A DNA stretch of 64,000 nucleotides from DATARH01 sp963773625 (GTDB lineage: Bacteria > Pseudomonadota > Alphaproteobacteria > ATCC43930 > CGMCC-115725). The stretch covers positions 1 to 64,000 of the forward strand of contig CAVZCJ010000002.1 in NCBI GenBank assembly GCA_963773625.1, given 5' to 3'. Shown piece by piece: positions 35,394-46,190 of the stretch. A program made the position numbers and the translations under genes. The notes beneath the pieces were generated by a model that was not told the origin of the DNA, searched no databases, and saw only the letters and a list, made by a program, of their open reading frames with translations. Position 1 is the stretch's first letter. Each line of letters begins with the position of its first letter.

Positions 35394-36028
35394 GAAGCCC
35401 CTTGGCCGAGCGCGACCGCGACCGGCTGATCGAGGCGATGCTGCCGGACGTTGCGTTCGACGGTTGGTCGCACGCGGCGCTGCGCGTCGCCGCGCGCCGG
35501 ATCGGCATGGAGGTTGCCGAGGCGGAGGCCTTGTTTCCGCGCGGTGCGCCCGACCTCGTCGCCGGTTTCAGCCGTTGGGCGGATCATCGCATGCTTGACC
35601 AGATCGAGACCGCTCCGGCTGACAAAGCGAGCGTGTCGGCGCGGGTCCGGCGCGCGGTTCTGCTACGTTTCGAGATGGTGCAGCCGTGGCGCGAGGCGGT
35701 GCGCCGGGCGCTCTCGGTGCTGGCGATGCCGCCGCATGCGCTGCTCGGACTGCGGCTGCTTTACGACACGGTGGATGCGATCTGGTATGCCGCCGGCGAC
35801 ACCGCGACCGATTTCAGCTTTTACACCAAGCGCGCCACCCTGGCCGGCATCTACAGCGCGACGCTGCTCTATTGGCTCGACGATCGCTCCGAGGGCTTCG
35901 TTGCCACGCAAGCGTTTCTCGACCGCCGTCTCGCCGAATTGCGCCACCTGACCGAAGCACGCCGCCGCGTCGACGCCGCGCTCGCGCGACTGCCAAACCC
36001 GGCGCGGCTACTGCGCCCGGCGCGGTAA
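35390..36028 (+). CDS. COQ9-family protein
   Basis: A 212-residue protein of the COQ9 / RpsU-divergent family, which binds lipids and supports ubiquinone synthesis by presenting intermediates to COQ7-type hydroxylases. Segments AALRVAARRIGMEVAEAEALFPRG and SFYTKRATLAGIYSATLLYWLDD are characteristic. The start is GTG 35390, overlapping the def stop, with GAGGAGG upstream. The historical family name notes that it often lies divergent from rpsU, which is indeed nearby here. Confidence 0.88.
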   Translation: MRSPLAERDRDRLIEAMLPDVAFDGWSHAALRVAARRIGMEVAEAEALFPRGAPDLVAGFSRWADHRMLDQIETAPADKASVSARVRRAVLLRFEMVQPWREAVRRALSVLAMPPHALLGLRLLYDTVDAIWYAAGDTATDFSFYTKRATLAGIYSATLLYWLDDRSEGFVATQAFLDRRLAELRHLTEARRRVDAALARLPNPARLLRPAR

Positions 36029-36041
36029 ACAGGCCGAAGCC

Positions 36042-36578
36042 TCAGACGAAGAAGCTGTGGTGCCGGAGCGGGACGGTGGCGATGCATTTAGCGGTGCCCG
36101 CGCCCCGCTCGTGAACTTCGAGCGCTTCGATCCGGCCGCCGATCCCGAGATCGAACCCGTTGAGCTTTGCCTTGATCCGCCGCGCCACATTGAAATCGCC
36201 GACGCTGGCGATCGTCAGGTGGGGGATATAGGGCATCTCCGGGCGCAGGCAATCGGCGAGCGGGCCGACATGCAGCCGGTCGTGCAGCCGGATGATCGCG
36301 CCAAACCCTTCATCCGGCACGAGGAAGACATTGAACCGGCTCGCTCCAAGCTCGGGCACGATCACCGCCGAGCGCAGGCAGAATTTGATCGATGGCGTCG
36401 TCGCGCAAGTCGCGGTGACGTGGCTGAGAACGTCCTCGGCGGAGATGTCGCCGCCCGGGAACACCAGGGTGAATTCGGGCGCGCCGGGGCTGTGCGCATG
36501 TTCCTGGCGCGTCCGCATCAGCCATTCGGTATCCGATTTGGCGAAGACCGGTTTGGCGGCGACTTCAAGCGTGCCCAT
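36042..36578 (-). CDS. 2H phosphoesterase / LigT-like (2'-5' RNA ligase family)
   Basis: A 178-residue protein with two H-x-T-x motifs, HVTA (in LSHVTATCATT) and HLTI (in IPHLTIASV). These define 2H phosphoesterases that open cyclic nucleotide phosphates or act on RNA ends. Its first residues overlap an open frame coming from the GST gene, but ATG 36578 is the natural start. Substrate is unknown. It is convergent with the COQ9-like gene, with a 13-base gap. Confidence 0.75.
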   Translation of the reverse strand: MGTLEVAAKPVFAKSDTEWLMRTRQEHAHSPGAPEFTLVFPGGDISAEDVLSHVTATCATTPSIKFCLRSAVIVPELGASRFNVFLVPDEGFGAIIRLHDRLHVGPLADCLRPEMPYIPHLTIASVGDFNVARRIKAKLNGFDLGIGGRIEALEVHERGAGTAKCIATVPLRHHSFFV

Positions 36579-36637
36579 GGCGTTTCTATCGCGCGCCTTT
36601 GCCCGCCGTGCAATGATTTGGAGCAACCCAGCTGAAG

Positions 36638-37274
36638 TTACACGCCCGGCGGGCGGGTGACCTTGACGCTCTGCCGCTCTTCCATCCGGCCGAGCCATGC
36701 CGCCAGCGCTGGCAACTCGTCGAACTGGGCTTGGCCTTCGGCGAATTTCCCGAAGTAGACGAGCGGCGGCGCGGCCATAAAGGTCGGCAAGGCTCACCAT
36801 GTCGCCGGCGAGAAATTCTTGATCGCCGGCCAATCGCGCGATTTCGCCGAGACAGAGCCGCACCTGCGGCAGCGAAGCCGCGACCTTGGCCTCATCGGTC
36901 GGCAATCCGAGCCGCGGCGCGACAATCCGCGGGTAAAGCACGCCGCCGACCAGGCTTGGCGCGAGATAGGCGTCGACGATGCCCATGATCTGGTTCATCC
37001 GCGCGAACGGGTGCAGCTCGATCGGCTGCAGCGGGGTCGCGGCAAAGGCCTCGTCGATATAGCGCATGATCGCCTGCGTCTCGTAGAGCGCGAACCCGTC
37101 ATGCTCGAACGCCGGAACCTTGCCGAACGGGTGACGCGAAATGTGCGGCTCGGTGCGGAACTCCTTCGCCGATACCTCGACCAGCTCGTGCGCGACGCCC
37201 TTCTCGGCCAGCGCCATCCGAGCGCTCCACACGTAAGGGCTCGTCGCCGGGCCATAGACGATTGGCCGCGCCAT
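36638..37274 (-). CDS. Glutathione S-transferase (one frameshift)
   Basis: Protein of about 211 residues. The thioredoxin-fold N-terminus shows SPYVWSARMALAEKG, KVPAFEHDGFALYETQAIMRYID with the conserved cis-Pro and Glu-Thr. The helical C-terminal domain shows FLAGDMVSLADLY. The frame shifts near 36777; the corrected end reads APPLVYFGKFAEG ... VKVTRPPGV with TAA at 36638. The substrate class is not clear. Confidence 0.87.
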
Positions 37275-37347
37275 GTTCTGCCTCCCCGCTACGCGGCGCG
37301 GAAGATGTCAGCGCTTTGCCGGGCCGGTCAAGCTGGCGCGGAAAAGC

Positions 37348-37824
37348 CTAGTCGGTGACGCGCCATTGACCGTCGGCCGCCTGGCACGCCGTGCCGTAGA
37401 CGGCCTTGCCGCTGGCGTCGCTGGTGGTGAATTCGCGGCAGGTCTGCCCGGAGGCGTTCCTGAACGCCGGCTTACTCGTATAGGTGATCTGCGCGGTCGG
37501 GCTCGGCGAGGTCGAGTTCGCCGGCGGTGCGTAGGCTGTCGACGCCGGCTCTTGGCTATAGGCCGACGGCGCGGGCTGCGCCGGTGCGGCAGCGGCCGGG
37601 TCTGCCGGGTATGCCGGCGGCGGATAATAGGCCGCCGGCGGGGCGTAATAGTATGGCGGCGGATAATAGTAATAGGGGGCCGGATAGTAGCCCGGGAAGG
37701 GAAAGCCAACCCAGAATGCTTGAGCCGGCGAGGGGAGGGCCGCGGCCGTGCAAATTGCCGCCAGTCCGGTGAGGCCGGCGAAGAGGACGCGTGAACGCCA
37801 GAGGATCCGTGTCGAGCCGCTCAT
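37348..37824 (-). CDS. Surface-antigen-like protein with Pro/Tyr-rich linker
   Basis: A 158-residue exported protein. After a signal peptide (LFAGLTGLAAICTAAALPSPAQA) comes a low-complexity stretch of Tyr and Pro (residues about 40-75). The C-terminal domain (AFRNASGQTCREFTTSDASGKAVYGTACQAADGQWRV) matches the RT0821/Lpp0805-type surface antigen domain with a Cys pair. It is probably outer-membrane or periplasmic and may tether to peptidoglycan or polysaccharide. GGAGCAGAGA precedes ATG 37824. Confidence 0.72.
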   Translation of the reverse strand: MSGSTRILWRSRVLFAGLTGLAAICTAAALPSPAQAFWVGFPFPGYYPAPYYYYPPPYYYAPPAAYYPPPAYPADPAAAAPAQPAPSAYSQEPASTAYAPPANSTSPSPTAQITYTSKPAFRNASGQTCREFTTSDASGKAVYGTACQAADGQWRVTD

Positions 37825-37975
37825 CGTCGGTCTCTGCTCCTTGGGGGAAGGTTGCTCCAGTGGCTAATGATACGGCTGGAACCGGGAACATATTGCCGGC
37901 ATCACCGTCGAATGCAACGGCTGCGTTCTAATCGGCGGATGGCTGCGACGTAGCGGTGGTTGCGGCGTGCGGTTT

Positions 37976-37992
37976 CAAGGTCTAAGACCTTG
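37976..37992. promoter_or_regulatory. Perfect palindrome upstream of fhs
   Basis: CAAGGTCT-A-AGACCTTG is a perfect 8-1-8 inverted repeat whose centre is 42 bases upstream of the fhs GTG. It could be an operator for a dimeric regulator or a short hairpin in the leader. It does not fit a known folate riboswitch that I can recognise. Confidence 0.4.
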
Positions 37993-38025
37993 GGCAATAG
38001 GTAAGGAAAGCCGAGGAGAACCGAC

Positions 38026-39726
38026 GTGGCGCGCGGAGCCGATCAACACAAGAACCCACAATCCGACATAGAGATCGCGCAAGCCGCGACGATGCGTCCG
38101 ATCGGCGAGATCGCTGCCAAGCTCGGCATTCCCGACGACGCGCTGTCTCCCTATGGCCGCTACAAGGCGAAAGTCGCGCTCGACTACGTCAATTCACTTT
38201 CGGACCGGCCGGACGGCAGGCTGATCCTCGTCACCGCGATCACCCCGACCCCGGCGGGCGAGGGCAAGACCACGACGACGGTCGGCCTCGGCGATGCGCT
38301 GAACCATATCGGCAAGAAGGCGATCATCTGCCTGCGCGAGCCGAGCCTCGGCCCCAGCTTCGGGATGAAGGGTGGCGCCGCCGGTGGCGGCTACGCCCAG
38401 GTCGTGCCGATGGAGGACATCAACCTCCACTTCACCGGCGATTTCCACGCCATCGGTGCCGCCAACAACCTGCTCGCGGCGATGGTCGACAATCACGTCT
38501 ATTGGGGCAACGAGCTCGGCATCAACTCGCGGCGCGTCACGTGGCGGCGCGGTCTCGACATGAATGACCGGGCGCTGCGCCAGATCACCTCGTCGCTCGG
38601 CGGTGTCGCCAACGGCTTTCCGCGCGAGGACGGGTTCGACATCGTCGTCGCCTCCGAGGTGATGGCGATCTTCTGCCTCGCGACCGACCTCAACGATCTG
38701 AAGCGACGCCTTGCCAATATCATCGTCGCGCAAACCCGCGGACGCGAGGCGGTGCGGGCGGGCGACCTGAAGGCGGCCGGTGCGATGGCGGTGCTGCTCA
38801 AGGATGCGGTTGCGCCGAACCTGGTGCAGACGTTGGAGAACAACCCTGCCTTTATCCACGGCGGGCCGTTCGCCAATATCGCGCACGGCTGCAACTCGGT
38901 GATCGCGACCAAGACCGCGTTGAAACTGGCGGATTACGTCGTCACCGAGGCCGGGTTCGGGGCGGATCTCGGCGCCGAGAAATTCATGGACATCAAGTGC
39001 CGCAAGGCCGGGCTGAAACCCGACGCCGCGGTGGTCGTCGCCACCGTCCGTGCCTTGAAGATGCATGGCGGGGTCGCCCGCGATCAGCTACGCGCGGAAA
39101 ACGTCGCCGCGCTTGAAGCCGGTTACGCCAATCTCGCGCGACACCTGGAAAACCTGCGCGGTTTTGGTATCCCGGCGGTGGTTTCGGTCAACCGCTTTAG
39201 CGCTGACACCGAGGCCGAGCACGCCAAATTGCGGGAACTCTGCGCCTCGCACGGGGTCGAGGCGGTGATCGCCGATCATTGGGCCAATGGCGGCGCGGGC
39301 GCGGCGCCGCTCGCCGAAGCGGTGGTCAAGACCATCGACAAGGGCCAGGCCAAGTTCCAGTTCCTCTACCCCGACGAGATGCCGCTGCGCGACAAGATCA
39401 AGACCATCGCGCAGAAGATCTATCGGGCCAAGGACATTGCCTGCGACGGCGCGGTCGAGAGCCGCCTTGCCGAGCTGCAGAAGGGCGGCTTCGGCCATTT
39501 CCCGGTCTGCATGGCCAAGACGCAGTACAGTTTCTCGGCCGACGCCAATGCCAAGGGCGCGCCGATCGATCACATCTTGCCAGTCCGCGAGATTCGCCTG
39601 TCGGCAGGCGCCGAGTTCGTCGTCGCGATCTGCGGCGAGATCATGACGATGCCCGGTCTGCCGCGGGTGCCGGCGGCGAACAGCATCGACCTCACCGAGG
39701 ACGGCCGGATCACCGGGTTGTTCTAG
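38026..39726 (+). CDS. fhs: Formate--tetrahydrofolate ligase
   Basis: A 566-residue ATP-dependent enzyme that makes 10-formyl-THF from formate and THF. The P-loop TPAGEGKTTTTVGLGDAL, LREPSLGPSFGMKGGAAGGG and FTGDFHAIGAANNLLAA are family hallmarks. Length is normal and the frame intact, in contrast to many neighbours. The start is GTG 38026 after GAGGAGAA. It is followed after 8 bases by 5-formyl-THF cyclo-ligase, forming a one-carbon operon. In an alphaproteobacterium this points to formate assimilation or C1 balancing. Confidence 0.95.
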   Translation: MARGADQHKNPQSDIEIAQAATMRPIGEIAAKLGIPDDALSPYGRYKAKVALDYVNSLSDRPDGRLILVTAITPTPAGEGKTTTTVGLGDALNHIGKKAIICLREPSLGPSFGMKGGAAGGGYAQVVPMEDINLHFTGDFHAIGAANNLLAAMVDNHVYWGNELGINSRRVTWRRGLDMNDRALRQITSSLGGVANGFPREDGFDIVVASEVMAIFCLATDLNDLKRRLANIIVAQTRGREAVRAGDLKAAGAMAVLLKDAVAPNLVQTLENNPAFIHGGPFANIAHGCNSVIATKTALKLADYVVTEAGFGADLGAEKFMDIKCRKAGLKPDAAVVVATVRALKMHGGVARDQLRAENVAALEAGYANLARHLENLRGFGIPAVVSVNRFSADTEAEHAKLRELCASHGVEAVIADHWANGGAGAAPLAEAVVKTIDKGQAKFQFLYPDEMPLRDKIKTIAQKIYRAKDIACDGAVESRLAELQKGGFGHFPVCMAKTQYSFSADANAKGAPIDHILPVREIRLSAGAEFVVAICGEIMTMPGLPRVPAANSIDLTEDGRITGLF

Positions 39727-39734
39727 GTGGCGCG

Positions 39735-40304
39735 GTGGATCCGGCCGAGGTCAAAGCCTGGCGCAAGGCGGAACGCGAACGGTTGATCGCGCTGCGCATG
39801 GCGCTGCCGCCGGCGGATCGCCGGGCGGCGGGCGAGCGGATCGCCGCGTCGATCGCGGACATCGTTGCCGGCCGTCCGGGCGTGCTCGGGGTCTACTGGC
39901 CGTTCCGCGCTGAGTTCGACCCGCGGCCGCTGATCGACAAGGTGACCGCCGGCGGCCGCGGCGTGGCATTGCCAGTCGTCATCGACAAGAAGGGCCCGCT
40001 CGAATACCGCGCCTGGGCGCCGGGGGAAGCGCTTGTCGCGGGGGTGTGGGATATCCCGGTCCCGGAAAAGCGAGAGATCGTCGTGCCGGCGATGGTGCTG
40101 GCGCCGCTCGTCGGCTTCGACCGGGACTGCTACCGCCTCGGCTACGGCGGCGGCTATTTCGACCGCACGCTGGCCTCATTGTCGCCGCGCCCGCTGGCGA
40201 TCGGGGTGGGCTTCGCGGCACAGGAGATCGCGACGATCTACCCGCAGCCTTTCGACATCCCGATGGACGTGATCGTCACCGAAACCGGCGTGTGGCGGCG
40301 CTGA
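39735..40304 (+). CDS. 5-formyltetrahydrofolate cyclo-ligase
   Basis: A 189-residue enzyme that converts 5-formyl-THF to 5,10-methenyl-THF using ATP. The C-terminal signature DRDCYRLGYGGGYFDRTLA is clear, with the preceding VPAMVLAPLVGFD. The start is GTG 39735. It is co-transcribed with fhs and shares its THF one-carbon role. Confidence 0.92.
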   Translation: MDPAEVKAWRKAERERLIALRMALPPADRRAAGERIAASIADIVAGRPGVLGVYWPFRAEFDPRPLIDKVTAGGRGVALPVVIDKKGPLEYRAWAPGEALVAGVWDIPVPEKREIVVPAMVLAPLVGFDRDCYRLGYGGGYFDRTLASLSPRPLAIGVGFAAQEIATIYPQPFDIPMDVIVTETGVWRR

Positions 40305-40308
40305 AGCC

Positions 40309-40728
40309 TCAGCCGCGTGCTCGCCGGCCGCGCGCCGGAGCCGAGCGGCGTCCTCTCCCGAGGCCGAGCTGCTTCGCCAGGGTCGAACGCTGCTCGGAAT
40401 AGTTCGGCGCGGTCAACGGGTGGTCTCCCGCGAGGCCCCAGCGTTTCAAATAATCCTCGGCGCTGAGCCCGTGCCGCGTCGTCAGATGCCGCCGCAACAT
40501 CTTGCCCTTCCAACCGCAATCGAGACAGGTCACCGAGTCGCGCTGCACCGAGCGCCGCACCGGCACTGCGGGTATCAGAGCCGCCGGCGCCTCCGTCGTC
40601 TGGCCGAGCCCGGCGATCGTGCGATGCACCGAGGTGATCAACTCCGGGATCTGCTCCGGCGCTAGATTGTGATGCGAAACGTAACTGGCGATGATTTTCG
40701 CCACTTGACTTCTTGTTTCCCCGGCCAT
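40309..40728 (-). CDS. MucR/Ros-family zinc-finger transcriptional regulator
   Basis: A 139-residue regulator with the prokaryotic C2H2 zinc finger CLDCGWKGKMLRRHLTTRHGL and the downstream YLKRWGL motif typical of MucR/Ros. In alphaproteobacteria these are global, H-NS-like regulators of exopolysaccharide, motility and cell-cycle genes. The Arg-rich C-terminal tail (GRGRRSAPARGRR) may add DNA affinity. It is convergent with the folate operon. Confidence 0.92.
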   Translation of the reverse strand: MAGETRSQVAKIIASYVSHHNLAPEQIPELITSVHRTIAGLGQTTEAPAALIPAVPVRRSVQRDSVTCLDCGWKGKMLRRHLTTRHGLSAEDYLKRWGLAGDHPLTAPNYSEQRSTLAKQLGLGRGRRSAPARGRRARG

Positions 40729-40839
40729 CCGCCGCCTCCCTGTTCCATTTGACTATACAAGGGGAGGTGGCGGCTGCCTAGGCGCAGTATTACCGCTGGA
40801 TGTATGATTCTTGATGGAATCCTGACACCAAGATTAATC

Positions 40840-43012
40840 TCATGCCGCTAGGCGCTGTTTGCGGATCAGCGACAGTATTTCGGCGGCGGCGCGTGGAATA
40901 TTGGTGCCCGGACCGTAGATCGCCGCAACGCCGGCTTTCTTCAGAAAATCGTAATCGGCGGGCGGGATGACGCCGCCGCAGACGACAAGGATATCGCCGG
41001 CGCCCTCCTTCTTCAGCGCTGCGATCAATGCCGGCACCAGCGTCTTGTGCGCCGCCGCCTGGCTCGACACCCCCACGATATGGACGTCGTTCTCGACCGC
41101 CTCGCGCGCCGCTTCCTCCGGCGTCTGGAAGAGCGGCCCGATATCGACGTCGAAGCCGATATCGGCGAAGGCGGTGGCGATCACCTTGGCGCCGCGGTCG
41201 TGGCCGTCCTGGCCCAATTTCACCACCAGCATGCGCGGCCGTGCGGCCCTCCTCGCGCGCGAAAGCATCGATCTCGCGCTGGATGCGGTGGAAGTTTTCG
41301 TCGTCGCGATATTGTCCACCATAGACGCCGCTGATCGATAGCGTCGCGGCATGATGCCGGGTGAAGGCGATTTCCAGCGCATACGAAATCTCGCCGACCG
41401 TTGCGCGCGCCCGGCTCGCCACGATCGACAGCTCGAGCAGGTTGCCCTTGCCCGATTTGGCCGCGTCGGTCAGCGCGGCGAGGGCCTTCGCGCATTTCTC
41501 GGCGTCGCGGATTTTCTTCACCCGGTTGAGCCGGGCGATCTGCGCGGTGCGCACCTTGTCGTTGTCGACATCGAGCAGGTGCACCTCGGTGGTGTCATCG
41601 GTCCGATACTTGTTGACCCCGACGATGACCTCCTCGCCGCGGTCGATCGCCGCCTGGCGCCGTGCCGCGGCGGCCTCGATGCGCAGCTTCGGCATGCCGC
41701 TCTCGACCGCCTTGGTCATGCCGCCGAGCTTTTCGACCTCGTCGATCAGCGCCATCGCCGCGGTGGCGATCGAATGGGTCAGGCTTTCGACGTAATAGCT
41801 GCCGCCGAGCGGATCGACGACATGGGGAATGCCGGTTTCCTCGGCGAGGATCAGCTGAGTATTGCGGGCGATCCCCATCGAAAACGGGGTCGGCAGCGCC
41901 AGCGCCTCGTCGAACGAATTGGTGTGTAGCGATTGGGTGCCGCCGAGCACCGCCGCCAGCGCCTCGATCGTGGTGCGGACGATGTTGTTGTGCGGCCCTT
42001 GCTCGGTAAGGCTCACCCCCGAGGTCTGGCAGTGTGTTCTGAGAGCTAGGCTCGCCTTGTTCTTCGGATTGAATGGCTCGATGAGACGCGCCCACAGCAG
42101 CCGCGCGGCGCGCAGCTTGGCGATCTCCATGAAGAAGTTCATGCCGATGCCGAAGAAGAACGACAGGCGTGGCGCGAACTCGTCGATATCGAGCCCGCGC
42201 GACAGCGCCGCGCGCACGTATTCGAGCCCGTCGGCGAGCGTGAACGCCAGTTCCTGCACTGAGGTCGCCCCGGCTTCCTCCATGTGATAGCCGGAGATCG
42301 AGATCGAGTTGAACTTCGGCATGTGCCGCGCGGTGTATTCGATGATGTCGGCGACGATCCGCATCGAGGGGCCGGGCGGGTAGATATAGGTGTTGCGGAC
42401 CATGAACTCCTTGAGGATGTCGTTCTGGATCGTCCCCTGGAGCTGCTCCTGTTTGACCCCCTGTTCCTCGGCGGCGACGATGAACCCGGCCAGCACCGGC
42501 AGCACCGCGCCGTTCATCGTCATCGACACGCTCATCTTGTCGAGCGGGATGCCGTCGAACAGGATCTTCATGTCCTCGACCGAGTCGATCGCGACGCCAG
42601 CCTTGCCGACATCGCCGTGACGCGCGGGTGGTCGCTGTCGTAGCCGCGATGGGTCGCGAGGTCGAAGGCGATCGAGAGCCCCATCTGCCCGGCGGCGAGA
42701 TTGGCGCGGTAGAACGCGTTCGAACTCCTCGGCGGTCGAGAACCCCGAATATTGCCGCACCGTCCACGGCCGGTTGGCGTACATCGTCGCGCGCGGGCCG
42801 CGCAGATAGGGCGGCGCGCCTGGCACCGCCTCGCGGAACGGGAACCCTGCCGCCGCGATGTCCTCAAGGTCGGCCTCGGTGTAGAGCGGCTTGACGGTGA
42901 TCCCTTCGGGTGTCGCCCAGTCGAGCCCGGCGACCGGCTTGCCGCGCAGTTCGGCCTCGGCCAGCTTCCGCCAGTCTTCAGCGATCTTCGACGATTTGCC
43001 GCGCTTCGCCAT
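40840..43012 (-). CDS. Methylmalonyl-CoA mutase (B12-dependent; three frameshifts)
   Basis: Enzyme of about 720 residues that interconverts succinyl-CoA and methylmalonyl-CoA. The catalytic barrel shows PWTVRQYSGFSTAEE, MSVSMTMNGAVLPVLAGFIVAAEE, ISISGYHMEEAGA and RTHCQTSGVSLTEQ. The C-terminal cobalamin domain has DGHDRG with axial His, then VSSQAAAHKTL and VVCGGVIPP. Frame breaks lie near 42740 and 42600 (out and back) and near 41235. ATG 43012 starts MAKRGKSSKIAEDW. No epimerase, MeaB or second subunit gene is adjacent. It probably serves propionate or odd-chain and branched-chain catabolism. Confidence 0.92.
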
Positions 43013-43205
43013 GCGCGGATTATAGGGCCGCTTGCGACCGTCCGTCCAATTCCCGCCTTGGGCGCATTCCCAGCACAATGCGAAGGCCGGCCATCGCTTG
43101 GCTCGAAATTTGATTTAGATCAAAGCCGGTCCAGCTGAAGCGACGCATTGGATGCACTGAAGAACCCGGGCTCATCATTGACGCTAAATCGGTCGGGGAT
43201 TATAG

Positions 43206-43220
43206 TTAGAATTATTCTAA
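43206..43220. promoter_or_regulatory. Irr/ICE-like (Fur-superfamily) operator at katG
   Basis: TTAGAATTATTCTAA is a perfect 7-1-7 palindrome ending 12 bases before the katG ATG. Its core TTAGAA-N3-TTCTAA equals the rhizobial iron control element bound by Irr. The 7-1-7 form also resembles PerR boxes (TTATAAT-N-ATTATAA). In either case it implies iron- or peroxide-linked control of katG by a Fur-superfamily regulator. Confidence 0.65.
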
Positions 43221-43232
43221 TATGAGGCTCCC

Positions 43233-45402
<2,170 letters not shown>

Positions 45403-45405
45403 TGC

Positions 45406-46104
45406 TCAGCGACCCGGCGTGATCGGGGCGATGTCGGGGCCGATGCGCAGTGTGATGAAGCCGGCCGTGCCGCCGGCGTCGTCGCGCCCCAAGCCGAGGC
45501 GCAGCTTCAGTTCCGTGCCGTCGCTGGTCTTGCCGCCGAACTGAACGCCGCCGCCGCTGGCAAGCTTGGTGAGGTCGGCGGTCAAGGCGTCCTTGTCGAC
45601 ATACAGGTAGAAATGCACGTCGGGGCTGGACACAAAGGCAAAGCGCTTGCCGAGCTTGATCGCCGGCGAGGGCAGCCCGAACCCGGCGATCAGATCGACG
45701 GGCGCGATCCCCGAGACATTGCCCGCGGAGTCGACCTTCCCGGCGGAGGCCGGGCCGCCGGTGACAAAGTTGCGCTGCACGGCGGGCAGATCGGACCAGG
45801 CCAAGGTCGGCCCGGCAAGACGCAGCAGGGCGTATATCGTGTCCCACCCGCCGGGCTGCAGCGCATCTGAAAAAATGTCCGCCAACCCCTCTCTGGCCTG
45901 CGGATTCCTTAGCGCGGCCATGCCGACGGCGCTGCAGGCGTTGCAAAGCAGGGTGTCGTCGAGATTGGGCAGCGTCAGGCCGCGCGTCTGCGAGTCCGAG
46001 CTCATCACTGACCAGCCCGGCAAATGCAGGCTTGTCAGCTCGGTGTATGTCCGCGAGGGCGTATAGCCGAACGACAGGGAAGTGGGGGTTGGAGGAGATG
46101 ACAT
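45406..46104 (-). CDS. Hypothetical protein
   Basis: A 232-residue soluble protein that I do not recognise. It starts at ATG 46104 with GGAGAG upstream; the open frame extends further but runs into the COX15 gene. Features are a Cys pair (LLCNAC), FVTGGPASAGKVDSAGNVSGIAP and a C-terminal beta-rich part with KLRLGLGRDDAGGTAGF. Hydrophobic residues are spread evenly, with no signal peptide. It is convergent with katG, with a 3-base gap. Confidence 0.6.
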   Translation of the reverse strand: MSSPPTPTSLSFGYTPSRTYTELTSLHLPGWSVMSSDSQTRGLTLPNLDDTLLCNACSAVGMAALRNPQAREGLADIFSDALQPGGWDTIYALLRLAGPTLAWSDLPAVQRNFVTGGPASAGKVDSAGNVSGIAPVDLIAGFGLPSPAIKLGKRFAFVSSPDVHFYLYVDKDALTADLTKLASGGGVQFGGKTSDGTELKLRLGLGRDDAGGTAGFITLRIGPDIAPITPGR

Positions 46105-46190
46105 CGTCGCTCTCTCCGCATTCGATCGGGCCAGCCGAGTTGATACTCCGGTCGCGCCGGTCTGTGAACCGCACTCGATTGCAAGTTGAT

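Noticed and set aside
35686..36114. Many long antisense and alternate-frame ORFs over core genes
   Set aside because: They arise from high GC and show Arg/Ala/Pro-rich composition with no domains; they are shadows of def, coq9, fhs and others.
37825..38025. A folate (THF/ZTP) riboswitch upstream of fhs
   Set aside because: I could not fit the conserved cores of either class; only a simple palindrome is visible.
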